Assembly (NCBI RefSeq): GCF_019795105.1
Contig: NZ_JAIMFO010000005.1
Span: 124,001-188,000 of the forward strand
Reading direction: 5' to 3'
Length of the DNA stretch: 64,000 nt
From: Collinsella ureilytica
Lineage (GTDB): Bacteria > Actinomycetota > Coriobacteriia > Coriobacteriales > Coriobacteriaceae
Made by a program: the position numbers and the translations under genes. Shown in pieces: positions 33,353 to 42,527 of this stretch; within the stretch, counting starts at the first letter, position 1; each line of letters begins with the position of its first letter. The notes below the pieces were generated by a model that made no database searches, was not told where the DNA came from, and saw only the letters and a program-made list of their open reading frames with translations.

Positions 33353-34057
33353 CTATGCAGAGCCGTGTCCATGGCCAAGCTGCGCGAGCCGTTCACGCTG
33401 CTCTGGCGTTAAACGAGAACCAAGGGTGAGCTTCATGGCCGGAGCCTCATCTTGCACACGCTCGATCTCGCGATCAATCTGGCCGATTTCCTCCACAAGC
33501 ATACGAGCCGAAACCCGAGTGACGCCTTTTCCCATCACGGTTGCCTGAATCACCCCGTCACTCGTTACAACCGAGCACGCCCGCCCCTCTTCGCGAGCCT
33601 CAATACACAGGCGCTGCACGACGGTATCTGCAGAAACTCCTGTTGGAGAAAACTCAATTTTAATACCTGCTTGCGAAAGATTAGGACGCTCTGAAGACAC
33701 ATTGCCTGCCCCGTCAAATACAATCACAGCCTCATACGAGGCTTGGGCAAAGGCGGCAACATCGGCAATCAAGGCAGTCCTGGCAGCGTCATACACATCC
33801 GTTGAATACGGCCCGTCTCCGCCATCAAACAACAAACGCTTATACCGAGGTGTGGCGTGAATCACGTTATAGCCGTCAACCACCAAAAGCTCCCGACGAC
33901 CTGCAGCATTCATCCCCCGAGGAGGAACAGAAGTCCCCGAAGCATCGAGAGTCGAAAGGGCATTTCCCGAACCATAGGTTGCAGCAGCAACCTCTGAACG
34001 AACAGATCCCTCTCCAAAGCGTCGGGCCTTTGCTTTTGCGCGATTCTTTTTTGTCAC
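33353..34057 (-). CDS. YacP/Rae1-type NYN (PIN-like) endoribonuclease
   Basis: 234 residues. LLVVDGYNVIHA at about residue 57, the acidic VIVFDGAGN near 112 and SDGVIQATVMGKGVTRVSA near 165 form the NYN active site. The B. subtilis counterpart Rae1 (YacP) cleaves mRNA in the ribosomal A site. The first 50 residues are a basic, poorly conserved extension. It stands next to rlmB, as in B. subtilis. The gap 33070-33352 to the tRNA contains no gene. Confidence 0.85.
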   Translation of the reverse strand: MTKKNRAKAKARRFGEGSVRSEVAAATYGSGNALSTLDASGTSVPPRGMNAAGRRELLVVDGYNVIHATPRYKRLLFDGGDGPYSTDVYDAARTALIADVAAFAQASYEAVIVFDGAGNVSSERPNLSQAGIKIEFSPTGVSADTVVQRLCIEAREEGRACSVVTSDGVIQATVMGKGVTRVSARMLVEEIGQIDREIERVQDEAPAMKLTLGSRLTPEQRERLAQLGHGHGSA

Positions 34058-34090
34058 ACCTACATCTCCTTTAAACCCGGCTTTTTCTCA

Positions 34091-35161
34091 TCAAGCCGTA
34101 GTCGAGTTACCCTCAGGCAGTGCGTCACGGTTTTGGCGCAGCCACTCATACGAGAGAACGGTCGCTGCCTGAGCAACATTCAAGCTCTCAGTAATCCCCC
34201 GTTGCGGAAGACGCACCAAATGATCGCAGCGCTCCTGAATGAGGCGCGACAAGCCTGAGCCCTCAGAACCCATTACGAGCGCAATTCTTCCCTCAAGCGA
34301 AGCAGACCAACAGTCGCCCTGAGCATGCTCGCTCGCCCCCACCACCCAAAAGCCAGCTTCTTTGAGCTGGTCGAGCGCGCGGGCTATGTTCGTAACGCGC
34401 GCAATGGGAAGATGCAAGGCTGCTCCCGCCGACGTTTTAAACGTACCGATGCCTACCCCTGCTGCACGCTTGGAGGCAATCACAACGCCTGAAGCACCGA
34501 CGACCTCAGCAGAGCGAATGATGGCACCCAAGTTTCCCTCGTCGGTAACATGGTCAAGTACCAACACAAGAGCCGGGTCGGTGCCAGAATCTGCAATGAT
34601 CTCTGAAAGATCCGCATACGGAAAGCTCCCCACCTCAAGCATGATGCCCTGGTGAGCCCCGTGGCTCGAAAGCGCATTGAGCACACTTCGATCCACGTAT
34701 TCAATGGGAGTTCCTGCTGCAGAAAGCACACTCACAAACTCAGCTGTGCCAGAGTCGCGCTCAGAAGCTGCAACAAGCGCGCGACGAACGGGGAAGGAAA
34801 CTTGCAGTGCCTCAGCGACTGCACGGCGTCCTTCAATGTAGAGGGTATCGGGCGCTTGGCTTTTTCTCGTGCTCTGTTGCGCACGCGAGCCGCGATTGCC
34901 AGCCTGTGCATGTGAGCTGCGATTTTCGCCCGGCATGCTACCAAAATCTTGAGCACGCTGCGTACCTTGCGAGCGATTTATGCTGCCTCTGCTCGCATCA
35001 CGCCCACGATCTTGGACAGATCGCCCCCTTTGCAGGCGGTCGGGTCGCTTGTTTGACTGAGAGCGGCCAGAACGATCGCCAGTTTGTGTACGCCTCCCCT
35101 GCTCTTGGCGAGCGCCACTACCCGAACGGCTCTTGCCGCCTTGTTGTTTTGACTTCGCCAT
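34091..35161 (-). CDS. rlmB: TrmH/SpoU-family 23S rRNA (guanosine-2'-O-)-methyltransferase
   Basis: 356 residues from ATG 35161 (GGGAGGATCT upstream). The first 95 residues are a disordered Arg/Ser/Gln/Gly-rich stretch; the enzyme begins at DTLYIEGRRAVAEAL. The knotted SPOUT domain has the three motifs GNLGAIIRSAEVVGASG, LVMGSEGSGLS and GITESLNVAQAATVLSYE. It methylates a guanosine in the 23S peptidyl-transferase region. Ends TGA TGA. The open frame before the ATG is a repeat-rich gap and is not included. Confidence 0.9.
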   Translation of the reverse strand: MAKSKQQGGKSRSGSGARQEQGRRTQTGDRSGRSQSNKRPDRLQRGRSVQDRGRDASRGSINRSQGTQRAQDFGSMPGENRSSHAQAGNRGSRAQQSTRKSQAPDTLYIEGRRAVAEALQVSFPVRRALVAASERDSGTAEFVSVLSAAGTPIEYVDRSVLNALSSHGAHQGIMLEVGSFPYADLSEIIADSGTDPALVLVLDHVTDEGNLGAIIRSAEVVGASGVVIASKRAAGVGIGTFKTSAGAALHLPIARVTNIARALDQLKEAGFWVVGASEHAQGDCWSASLEGRIALVMGSEGSGLSRLIQERCDHLVRLPQRGITESLNVAQAATVLSYEWLRQNRDALPEGNSTTA

Positions 35162-35402
35162 AGATCCTCCCACTACAGATTCTTTTCCCAGCTCATACGG
35201 AGCCAGAAATACAGTAACCACGTGCACGTCAGACTGCGTGCCAACCAAACCGAACACAGACCGATCTGGGCGCACATCAGACCGAGCGCACAACCGAACG
35301 GACAACCAAACGCACGACCAAGCACAGACCAGACCACACAACAGATGAGCTCAGCACAGCGGAATGTGTACGGAGTCCCCAACAGAACCAGAGAGCTCGC
35401 CC
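35162..35402. other. Repeat-rich gap between rlmB and cysS
   Basis: Short degenerate units based on ACCGA-CA-CA-ACCAA and GCGCACA (35225-35345). No gene. The mrnC gene, found here in B. subtilis, is absent. Confidence 0.45.
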
Positions 35403-36935
35403 CTACTGCGCCCACTTAATACGCGAACCATGTGCCGTATCTTCAACCATCAAACCGATAGCGCCCAACTGATCTCGGATAGCATCGGCTCGAGCCCAGT
35501 CTCGCTCGGATCGAGCTTCTGCCCGAGCAGCAAGGATTGCCTCTGCAGCTTCGGCGGAAGTCTCACCAGAAAAACCAACGAGTTCCTGGGCAATACCAAC
35601 AATCTCAGCAGGTACATCTGCTCCCTCGCGCACAGGAAGTTCAATGCCAATCGTGCTAAAAAGCTCACGGATCATCGCAGCCGTATTGGATGCGAGCGTC
35701 GGGTCAAGATGAGACCCCGCCTGATCAAGATAGGCATTCGCCTCGCTCACCAAGGAAAAGCAGGCAGCAAGAGCACCTGCCGTATTAAAATCATCATCCA
35801 TTTGAGCAGCAAACTCAGCGCGAGCAGCCTTGATCGCACGCTCTAAGGTGCCCCCCAAAGACTCGGCGCTAACAACACCGTCTCGATCATCGTCTGTATC
35901 CGCAGCCTCGCGAGGCGCGGTCGCAAGATCACCCTGACCTGATCGTGAGGCAGCCCAAAGCAGGTTTTCCACCGTTCCAGCCACACGGGCGAGCGAATGC
36001 TCTGCGCCCTCCAGGCGCTCCCAAGAAAAGTCCAGAGGTGAGCGGTAATGCGTTTGAGCCATAAGCAAGCGCAAGGCAGCTGCGGAGTGGCGCTTAAGCA
36101 CCTCTTCGAGGGTGAAGAAATTGCCCAAGCTCTTGGACATCTTTTCGCCCTCTACCAACAGCATCCCTGCATGCATCCAGATCTTTGAAAAGCCTGCATG
36201 CCAGGCACAGCTTGCCTGAGCACACTCGTTTTCATGATGCGGAAAAGCCAGGTCAGATCCACCGCCATGAATATCAATCGGAACGCCCAAGTAGCGGTGA
36301 ACCATGGCGGCACACTCAGTATGCCAGCCGGGGCGACCCTCACCCCAAGGGCTCTTCCAACTCGGCTCTCCCGGCTTTACTGCCTTCCACAGAGCAAAAT
36401 CAAAGGGGTCGCGCTTGCTCGTATTCTCTTCAATCCGGGCACCAGCCATGAGGTCATCAAGATGGCGACCAGAAACTGCACCGTAGGCAGGGTCGCTTCT
36501 CACAGAAAAATACACGTCGCCATTGCCCGGTGCGTACGCATGACCCTGCTCAATCAAGCGCTTGATCATCCCAATCATCGGACCAATCTCGCGCGTAGCT
36601 CGCGGACGAATATCGGGATCGAGCACGCCGGCGCGGCGCATGATAGCAATAAAGCGCTCAGCAAAGCTCTCAGCGAGCTCGGCGGGGTCTCGTCCCTCTT
36701 CTGCTGCGCGGTTGATAATCTTGTCATCCACATCAGTAAGATTTTGAGCAAAGGTAACTTCATAACCCGAGGCCATGAGCCAGCGGCGAATCACATCAAA
36801 GCTGATGAAGGTACGCGCATTACCAATATGAATATTGTCGTAGACGGTAGGCCCACATACATACATGCGAACCTTCCCCGCTTCAATAGGGATAAACTCA
36901 GCCTTTTCACGCGTCTGTGATGAGTAGATGCGCAT
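35403..36935 (-). CDS. cysS: Cysteine-tRNA ligase
   Basis: 510 residues from ATG 36935 (AGGAG upstream). Class I synthetase: YVCGPTVYDNIHIGNART holds the zinc-binding Cys and the HIGH motif HIGN; the zinc ligands continue in WHTECAAM; KMSKSLGN is the KMSKS loop. It starts 8 bases after the ispF stop, so cysS and ispF are probably co-transcribed. Confidence 0.97.
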   Translation of the reverse strand: MRIYSSQTREKAEFIPIEAGKVRMYVCGPTVYDNIHIGNARTFISFDVIRRWLMASGYEVTFAQNLTDVDDKIINRAAEEGRDPAELAESFAERFIAIMRRAGVLDPDIRPRATREIGPMIGMIKRLIEQGHAYAPGNGDVYFSVRSDPAYGAVSGRHLDDLMAGARIEENTSKRDPFDFALWKAVKPGEPSWKSPWGEGRPGWHTECAAMVHRYLGVPIDIHGGGSDLAFPHHENECAQASCAWHAGFSKIWMHAGMLLVEGEKMSKSLGNFFTLEEVLKRHSAAALRLLMAQTHYRSPLDFSWERLEGAEHSLARVAGTVENLLWAASRSGQGDLATAPREAADTDDDRDGVVSAESLGGTLERAIKAARAEFAAQMDDDFNTAGALAACFSLVSEANAYLDQAGSHLDPTLASNTAAMIRELFSTIGIELPVREGADVPAEIVGIAQELVGFSGETSAEAAEAILAARAEARSERDWARADAIRDQLGAIGLMVEDTAHGSRIKWAQ

Positions 36936-36942
36936 AGTGCTC

Positions 36943-37425
36943 CTATCGTTTTTCCAAGATGCAAACTGCCCAGGCACCTATACCAGCGCCCTCGCCTTCC
37001 CAACCAAGACCTTCGGTCGTTGTTGCCTTCACGCCAATCTGGTCGAGCTCTACCCCAAGGGCGGCGGCAAGGTTTTTGCGCATAGCATCGCGGTGCGGAG
37101 TGATCTTAGGTTCCTGGCAAGCGATGGTACAGTCTGCATCAAGCAGCTCAAAGCCGAGTTGGCGAATGTGAGCCATAGCACGACCAAGCAACACAAGAGA
37201 ATCGGCACCAGCAAAGGCAGGATCGGTATCTGGGAAAAGTGCTCCGATGTCTCCCGCTCGCGCAGCACCCAGCAGAGCATCTGCTAGCGCATGGGCAAGC
37301 ACATCTGCATCGCTATGTCCAAGCAATCCGCGCTCATGAGGAATATCCACACCACCAATGATGCATGGTCGACCCTCCACCAGGCGGTGGACATCGTAGC
37401 CATGACCGATTCGCAGCCCTCCCAT
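36943..37425 (-). CDS. ispF: 2-C-methyl-D-erythritol 2,4-cyclodiphosphate synthase
   Basis: 160 residues from ATG 37425, normal length. RIGHGYDVHRL with the zinc-binding Asp-x-His, GLLGHSDADVLAHALADALLGAA and IGVKATTTEGLGWEG are the family motifs. It forms the cyclodiphosphate in the non-mevalonate isoprenoid pathway. The frame is open upstream to 37698, overlapping the ispD end, but AAAGGGA six bases before 37425 and family length decide the start. The 220-bp gap to ispD has a degenerate CGCCGAGCTTG repeat. Confidence 0.93.
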   Translation of the reverse strand: MGGLRIGHGYDVHRLVEGRPCIIGGVDIPHERGLLGHSDADVLAHALADALLGAARAGDIGALFPDTDPAFAGADSLVLLGRAMAHIRQLGFELLDADCTIACQEPKITPHRDAMRKNLAAALGVELDQIGVKATTTEGLGWEGEGAGIGAWAVCILEKR

Positions 37426-37648
37426 AGATCCCTTTCGCCTCGCCATCATGCCGTCGTCTAACCATGCAGGCTGCTGCTCACGAGCAAGCCCGCGTTGCTC
37501 AGCCAAATACCTTGCCATCATAACCCAGGCTGCATGCACACGAAGCGCAAGCTCAACGGGATACATCCTCGCACGACCAGCGACTTGAACATCGCCGAAC
37601 TTGAGCGCCGTCGAGCTTGGGCACCGCCGAGCTTGAGCATCGCTGCGC

Positions 37649-38395
37649 TTATCCAAGACTTGGGAACATCCCCGTATCTTGCGCGCACTCAGCATCACTC
37701 ATACGACCCAGCAAAATGGCAGTCACCGGGCGCAAATCCTCTGGCACCGTTACCTTTAAATTATCGCGCGGGCTTTGCACACAGAGCACCGAAGCTCCCA
37801 TGCGCTCAACCAATGAAGAATCATCGGTTCCCACAAAGCCATCTGCTAAGGCTTGAGCGTGAGCTTGACGAATCGCATCGATTCCAAAGATCTGTGGTGT
37901 TTGAGCTGCCCAGTACATGCTACGCGGCGGAGTCTCACAAATCCGTGAGCCTTCAACAATCTTTAAGGTATCAATCGCTGGCTGACCGCACACAACCCCT
38001 GCCGCCGCAGATGTATCAAGCAGCACACTGATCGCGCGGTTAATAGCCTCGGTGGTAATGAGGGGGCGCGCACCATCATGAATCGCAACGTAGCGAAAGC
38101 CCTCCGGCACCGCCTCAACAGCGGCGCGCGTGGAATCCTGACGCGTTTCTCCGGAATCCGCAAAGCTAATGGGCGTGTGAATCTCAAAGGGGTCAATTGC
38201 GAGGGTGCGCATTTCGGCTCGACGACGAGGCGGACATACAACTACGATATGACCCACATAGGCAGAGCGATCAAAGGCCATGATTGACCAGGTCATCATA
38301 GGTTTTCCTGCAACACTTACGAGCTGCTTGCCGCCGGGATTGCCAAAACGCGAACCAGTTCCGCCAGCCGCAATAACTGCGCACACATCTCCCAT
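37649..38395 (-). CDS. ispD: 2-C-methyl-D-erythritol 4-phosphate cytidylyltransferase
   Basis: 248 residues. VIAAGGTGSRFGNPGGKQ is the CTP-binding loop; VAIHDGARPLIT and TPQIFGIDAI are family signatures, and the end LKVTVPEDL is typical. It makes CDP-methylerythritol. Its ATG overlaps the disA stop, so the two are translationally coupled. Confidence 0.94.
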   Translation of the reverse strand: MGDVCAVIAAGGTGSRFGNPGGKQLVSVAGKPMMTWSIMAFDRSAYVGHIVVVCPPRRRAEMRTLAIDPFEIHTPISFADSGETRQDSTRAAVEAVPEGFRYVAIHDGARPLITTEAINRAISVLLDTSAAAGVVCGQPAIDTLKIVEGSRICETPPRSMYWAAQTPQIFGIDAIRQAHAQALADGFVGTDDSSLVERMGASVLCVQSPRDNLKVTVPEDLRPVTAILLGRMSDAECAQDTGMFPSLG

Positions 38396-39462
38396 TACTC
38401 TGATTCCCCGCGCTTTCCGCGCATGCGATACAGACTATCCGCCAAAATCGCAGGGTTATTCACGCCAAAGGCTCCCAGACGCTCCGGGTCGCTCCGAATA
38501 TCGTTCATCAGATCTTGCAAAGATCCATACTCGTCCACGATCTTTTCTGCAACTCCATCGCGCACAACCGACACACGAGAGAGGGTACGAAGACCCAATG
38601 GAGTCAAGACAGAGTCCTCATCCAGGTTGTCGTAGCCCAAGACTTCCGCCACTCGTAAGGGATTGGTGAGTTCTTGAGCAGTCATCGAGAGGAGCTGGGC
38701 GCGAATTTCCTCTGCATTTTCTTCCGAAGAATCGGAGGCATAGTCGCGGATCATGAGGTCGTACTCGGCCTCCATGGCAGCTCCTGCCAGCTGCTCAAGC
38801 TGCATGCGCACAAGCTTTCCGCGCGAACCGAGCTTACGAATACTATCTTCAAGGCCAATCTTTGCCTGCTGCATAATCTCAAAGCTTGAAACAATATCGG
38901 TAATATCCGCCAGGGTAACGTAGTCGTCCAGCTCAAGAGCGGTGAGGCGCAAGAGCGAGCGATCGAGCGTGGTACGTGTGGTTTGCAAGGTGGCAAGCAG
39001 CTGATTAACCGAGTCCATAAGTGCGCTCACCGGCTGCAGCTCATAGCTCCGACCATGCACGTAGATATTAACCACCGCGCGACGTGCCGAGACAGAAATT
39101 ACAATCGCGTCAGTTAAGACCGACATACGCGCCGCTGTACGGTGGCGCATGCCGGTTTCATTCGTAGAAAGGGACGGATCAGGATTGAGGTGGAAGTTAG
39201 CGCGCAAGATCTGTGTGAGATCATCATCAATAACAATCGCGCCGTCCATTTTTGAAAGCTCAAACAAGCGATTTGCCGTAAACGATATGTTGAGAGGAAA
39301 GCCGTCATTTCCCGAGGCAAGCACGTTTTCTGAGTCGCCAACACAGATGAGCGCACCCAAATGCCCAGCAATGATCATATCCAGCGCCGTGCGGATAGGC
39401 TGCCCGGGAGCAGTAAGGCGAATTGCCTTCTCCATGCGCTTCTGAGCATCGCTCTTATCCAC
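38395..39462 (-). CDS. disA: DNA integrity scanning protein, diadenylate cyclase
   Basis: About 355 residues from GTG 39462; exact start uncertain. The DAC domain has the DGA motif (KMDGAIVIDDD) and the RHR motif (GMRHRTAARMS), followed by the long helical spine and a C-terminal helix-hairpin-helix domain (YGSLQDLMNDIRSDPERL). It makes c-di-AMP and senses branched DNA. It heads the disA-ispD-ispF-cysS cluster; radA, its usual partner, is not in this window. Confidence 0.93.
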   Translation of the reverse strand: MDKSDAQKRMEKAIRLTAPGQPIRTALDMIIAGHLGALICVGDSENVLASGNDGFPLNISFTANRLFELSKMDGAIVIDDDLTQILRANFHLNPDPSLSTNETGMRHRTAARMSVLTDAIVISVSARRAVVNIYVHGRSYELQPVSALMDSVNQLLATLQTTRTTLDRSLLRLTALELDDYVTLADITDIVSSFEIMQQAKIGLEDSIRKLGSRGKLVRMQLEQLAGAAMEAEYDLMIRDYASDSSEENAEEIRAQLLSMTAQELTNPLRVAEVLGYDNLDEDSVLTPLGLRTLSRVSVVRDGVAEKIVDEYGSLQDLMNDIRSDPERLGAFGVNNPAILADSLYRMRGKRGESE

Positions 39463-39662
39463 CAAAAACCACCGCCAAACTCGCCAGCCAACCACAACTG
39501 ATCGTATTTTCACACGGAACGCTGAAGGTCAGTCACCAGAATAGCAAGGCGCATACAGAAACCGGATTGCTCCAGTAAAAACGCGAATACCGTAAGCGGA
39601 GCGGCGCTCAAGCTCTCTTGAACACGCGCGTCCGGATGCAAATCTGACGTGGCACGCTGGCG

Positions 39663-40577
39663 CTATTTGGCGAGTTCGCACTCAACTTCCTCAAGTGAAG
39701 GGATCGACTGCTGAGCGCCCAACCTCGTTGTTGCAAGTGCAGAAGCACAAGATGCCCAGCTCAGAATCTCGCTCAACGGCATCTCTGCAGCAAGGCCTGC
39801 TACCAAAGCACCAATATACGTATCTCCAGCACAGGTGGTATCAATCGCACTCACGTTGCGAGCAGGCACCTCATGAATGCCCTCGGCCTCTCCTACCACC
39901 GAACCACGGCTACCTAAGGTAATGGCAACAATCTTTACGCCACGCTCCATAAACGTCTCAATAGCTTGGCGCGTGGTTTTCCCATCGCTTGGATACACGC
40001 CCGTTAAGATTTCACACTCAGTCTCGTTGACACACACTACGTCTACCGACTTCCAAATCTCTTCTGGAAGCTCAACGGCAGGAGCCGGGTTAATTGCAGT
40101 CATAAGGCCGAGCTTTCGGCCAAGCTCAAGCACTTCTAGGGTTGTTGTAAAATCGCACTCAAGCTGAGTTAACAAAATGTCACCCATCGTGGCAACGCGA
40201 GCTAAAGCTGCAGCCACATCAGGCGTGCGCAGAGCATGGTTTGCACCCGGATCAAGAATGATGCGATTATCTCCGCTCACGCGCATGATCATGGCAACGC
40301 CGGTGGGATACTGATCCAAACGCTCCACATTCGCGCAGTCAACATCTGCTTCTACTAGCGATGAGATAAGCTGATCGCCAAACGGATCGGCACCGGCAGC
40401 TCCTACCATGTAGGTCTCTGCGCCCATCCGAGCAGCAGCAACAGCCTGATTAGCTCCTTTGCCACCCGGGTTTGTAAAGAATCCCCTTCCAGTCATGGTC
40501 TCTCCTGCAGCTGGAATACGTTCAGCCTCAATAGTGAGATCCATATTCAGGCTTCCGAAGACAATGACACGTTTCAT
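39663..40577 (-). CDS. rbsK: Ribokinase (PfkB family)
   Basis: 304 residues. NPGGKGANQAVAAARMG and DTTCAGDTYIGALVAGLA (anion hole and catalytic Asp) are the PfkB signatures. It phosphorylates ribose to ribose 5-phosphate. The remnants just upstream (a transporter tail and a nucleoside hydrolase start) suggest it once served nucleoside breakdown with them. ATG 40577 follows AGGAG. Confidence 0.9.
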   Translation of the reverse strand: MKRVIVFGSLNMDLTIEAERIPAAGETMTGRGFFTNPGGKGANQAVAAARMGAETYMVGAAGADPFGDQLISSLVEADVDCANVERLDQYPTGVAMIMRVSGDNRIILDPGANHALRTPDVAAALARVATMGDILLTQLECDFTTTLEVLELGRKLGLMTAINPAPAVELPEEIWKSVDVVCVNETECEILTGVYPSDGKTTRQAIETFMERGVKIVAITLGSRGSVVGEAEGIHEVPARNVSAIDTTCAGDTYIGALVAGLAAEMPLSEILSWASCASALATTRLGAQQSIPSLEEVECELAK

Positions 40578-40586
40578 AAGATCCTC

Positions 40587-40780
40587 CTACTCGGACGGCA
40601 CTACGCCAACCGTTGTCGCTACTACCATGATAACCGCTGCAACCGGGGAAATCCTTCGCGCGAGCTTGGCAATAAGCTGCATCGGCAAAGACACAATGCT
40701 CCCATCGGTACCTTCAGCTGCCGCAATTCCTAAAACCAAGGCAGAAATAAAACCAAGGTAGTAACGGCATATAGCATTAC
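40587..40780 (-). pseudogene. C-terminal remnant of a membrane transporter
   Basis: An open frame without start codon: RYYLGFISALVLGIAAAEG, a short loop TDGSIVSLPMQL, and a last hydrophobic helix ISPVAAVIMVVATTVGVV ending PSE. This reads like the last two spans of a permease, 10 bp before ribokinase. Family not identified; a sugar or nucleoside carrier is a guess from context. Confidence 0.45.
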
Positions 40781-40789
40781 AAGGCAGCC

Positions 40790-40879
40790 GCTTAAGCGCA
40801 CGCCAAGAAGATTAAGTGCCAGCGCCACTGCATCATTAATTCCCGGATCGATATCAATAATGATAGGGATCCTTTGTAT
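40790..40879 (-). pseudogene. N-terminal remnant of an inosine/uridine-preferring nucleoside hydrolase
   Basis: IQRIPIIIDIDPGINDAVAL then ALNLLGV matches the start of nucleoside hydrolases, whose DxDxxxDD motif binds calcium and ribose. The expected ATG is ATA, and after about 30 codons the frame runs into unrelated sequence. An intact member lies at 45022. Confidence 0.6.
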
Positions 40880-40899
40880 GCAGAATCTTGCGCCTTCCT

Positions 40900-41523
40900 T
40901 TACAGCTTGACCGACATCACCTTCGGCCACATAAAGAGCTGTAACTTCATCGGCAAGTTATTAAAGTTCTTCCATTGGCTTTCTAAAAAATTGAAATCAA
41001 AAATCGTGTACAGCAACGGAAGCGTAACGGTAGATCCAGAAGCAAGCGTTTTATATTCAATGTCAGGAAAAGCCTCGGCCTCGGCCATCATATCGCTTTG
41101 ATTTGCATAGGTCTCACCAATTACTAGATTGCTCGATCGAAGCTCATGTAAGGTAATTTCTTTGTCAGTCTGGTTTGTAACCGTAAGATCAACGCGCACC
41201 ATGTGCCACGAGCTACTCACCTCGCCGTTTTGCCGGTACACATCAGGGCATAACTCCTGCGCCTCTTCATCGGAAAGCAGCTGATGGCTCTGGACGGAAA
41301 TCAGCACGCCATCCCTGCCAGGATACTCAATCTGAGATCCCACTTCATACGTTTCGCGGGGCGGATTGGGAAACTCCTGAGCTAGAGCACGTGTGCGCAT
41401 CGCAACAAATCCCCCACCGCCGCACACTAGAATTGCTATCACAACAGCTACTAGCACGTGAGTCCGCCGACGACGCCGTGCAAGAATCATAAGAACCTGA
41501 TCGATCTCCTGCGTATTTTTCAC
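40900..41523 (-). CDS. Membrane-anchored extracellular protein of unknown function
   Basis: About 207 residues. A basic N-terminus (RRRRRT) precedes one hydrophobic span (VLVAVVIAILVCGGGGFVAM); the rest is probably outside the cell and looks like an immunoglobulin-like fold with HMVRVDLTVTNQTDKEITLHE in the centre. A related gene, broken by two stops, lies at 43837-44565, and the two flank an ABC-2 transporter, suggesting linked roles. Start GTG 41523 or ATG 41559. Confidence 0.55.
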   Translation of the reverse strand: MKNTQEIDQVLMILARRRRRTHVLVAVVIAILVCGGGGFVAMRTRALAQEFPNPPRETYEVGSQIEYPGRDGVLISVQSHQLLSDEEAQELCPDVYRQNGEVSSSWHMVRVDLTVTNQTDKEITLHELRSSNLVIGETYANQSDMMAEAEAFPDIEYKTLASGSTVTLPLLYTIFDFNFLESQWKNFNNLPMKLQLFMWPKVMSVKL

Positions 41524-41608
41524 GTTACTATCTTCTCGCCTTGAGGCTCTTAAACACAACCTATGCCTTCGTCTATGCAGAAGTGCCTATCGCCATTTAC
41601 TTCGCCTG

Positions 41609-42403
41609 CTAAATAAAGAAGTCAATCGTTCGTAAGCGAAAAAAGAGAACCAACAATCCCGCCAACAAAGGTAAAAACCCGAGCACCATATGCACTCCAA
41701 AAACGCCAAGCAGCGCGTACTCCGTTAGACGATGCGCCATCAAAAGATTGGGGACGAGTACCGGCCAGCCGGTAAAGATCGCAATCGTGATATATCCCAA
41801 CACAGCAGCCAAAGCGATGGGAACGCCAAATAAAACTGCAGAAAAACCAGCAAGCAAAGAGATGATTGAGAGCAGTACCAACTCAATGCCTATAAGCTGT
41901 ACAGCTTGTTCAAGCCCCCAAGAAATCGGCTCTTCTGCTTGAAAAAACTCAAAGGCCTGCGGGGATATGACCGTGAGACTTAAACTGCCGCCAAGCATTG
42001 CAGCAATTGCCACACTCAAAACTCCCTGCCAAAGCACCTGGCACCCTACATATCCAAGTGTGCACAAAACTCGTTGCGCCCAATATGCTGCTCGACTTCC
42101 AGCCTTCATGAGGCGAACACGCTCAATATCTACATGCGGAGGGAGGAATGAAACCATAGCTCCAAATAGAATAATGACTAAGCTGCACAACCAAAGCACC
42201 GGAATTGAGAACGGGCGATCAGTCATGAGGTAATCTTCAATTCGAGCACCTCGAACAATATTGCACAATATATCTGAAGCAGCTGGAACTATCCCCGTGC
42301 GGGCGCGTAAATTTGCTGCAGATGCTAACGGCACAATGGTAGCCAGAACAACGGATCCTGCAGCTATACTTGGCCTGCTCAATATTCGGGAAGTCTTGCT
42401 CAT
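41609..42403 (-). CDS. ABC-2 type permease-like membrane protein
   Basis: 264 residues with about six hydrophobic segments (residues 18-35, 70-88, 110-135, 160-180, 190-215 and 230-255) and no catalytic motifs. Its position next to an ABC ATPase and another permease piece makes it a transporter subunit of the ABC-2 export type. Substrate unknown; peptide or bacteriocin immunity exporters have this layout. Confidence 0.6.
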   Translation of the reverse strand: MSKTSRILSRPSIAAGSVVLATIVPLASAANLRARTGIVPAASDILCNIVRGARIEDYLMTDRPFSIPVLWLCSLVIILFGAMVSFLPPHVDIERVRLMKAGSRAAYWAQRVLCTLGYVGCQVLWQGVLSVAIAAMLGGSLSLTVISPQAFEFFQAEEPISWGLEQAVQLIGIELVLLSIISLLAGFSAVLFGVPIALAAVLGYITIAIFTGWPVLVPNLLMAHRLTEYALLGVFGVHMVLGFLPLLAGLLVLFFRLRTIDFFI

Positions 42404-42527
42404 CGTATTTCCCTTCGCGCTGCAAGTATAAGTGGAGCCTCCCTGGCGATAAAGTTGTACTTATTTGCAGAACAATTAGGGCGCATCAACTGCGAGCAGA
42501 GACGAACGATAGCAACACGCAACTGCT

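Noticed and set aside
37426-37698. 91-residue N-terminal extension of IspF
   Set aside because: It overlaps the ispD end, is repetitive, and IspF has a standard 160-residue length from 37425 with a good ribosome site.
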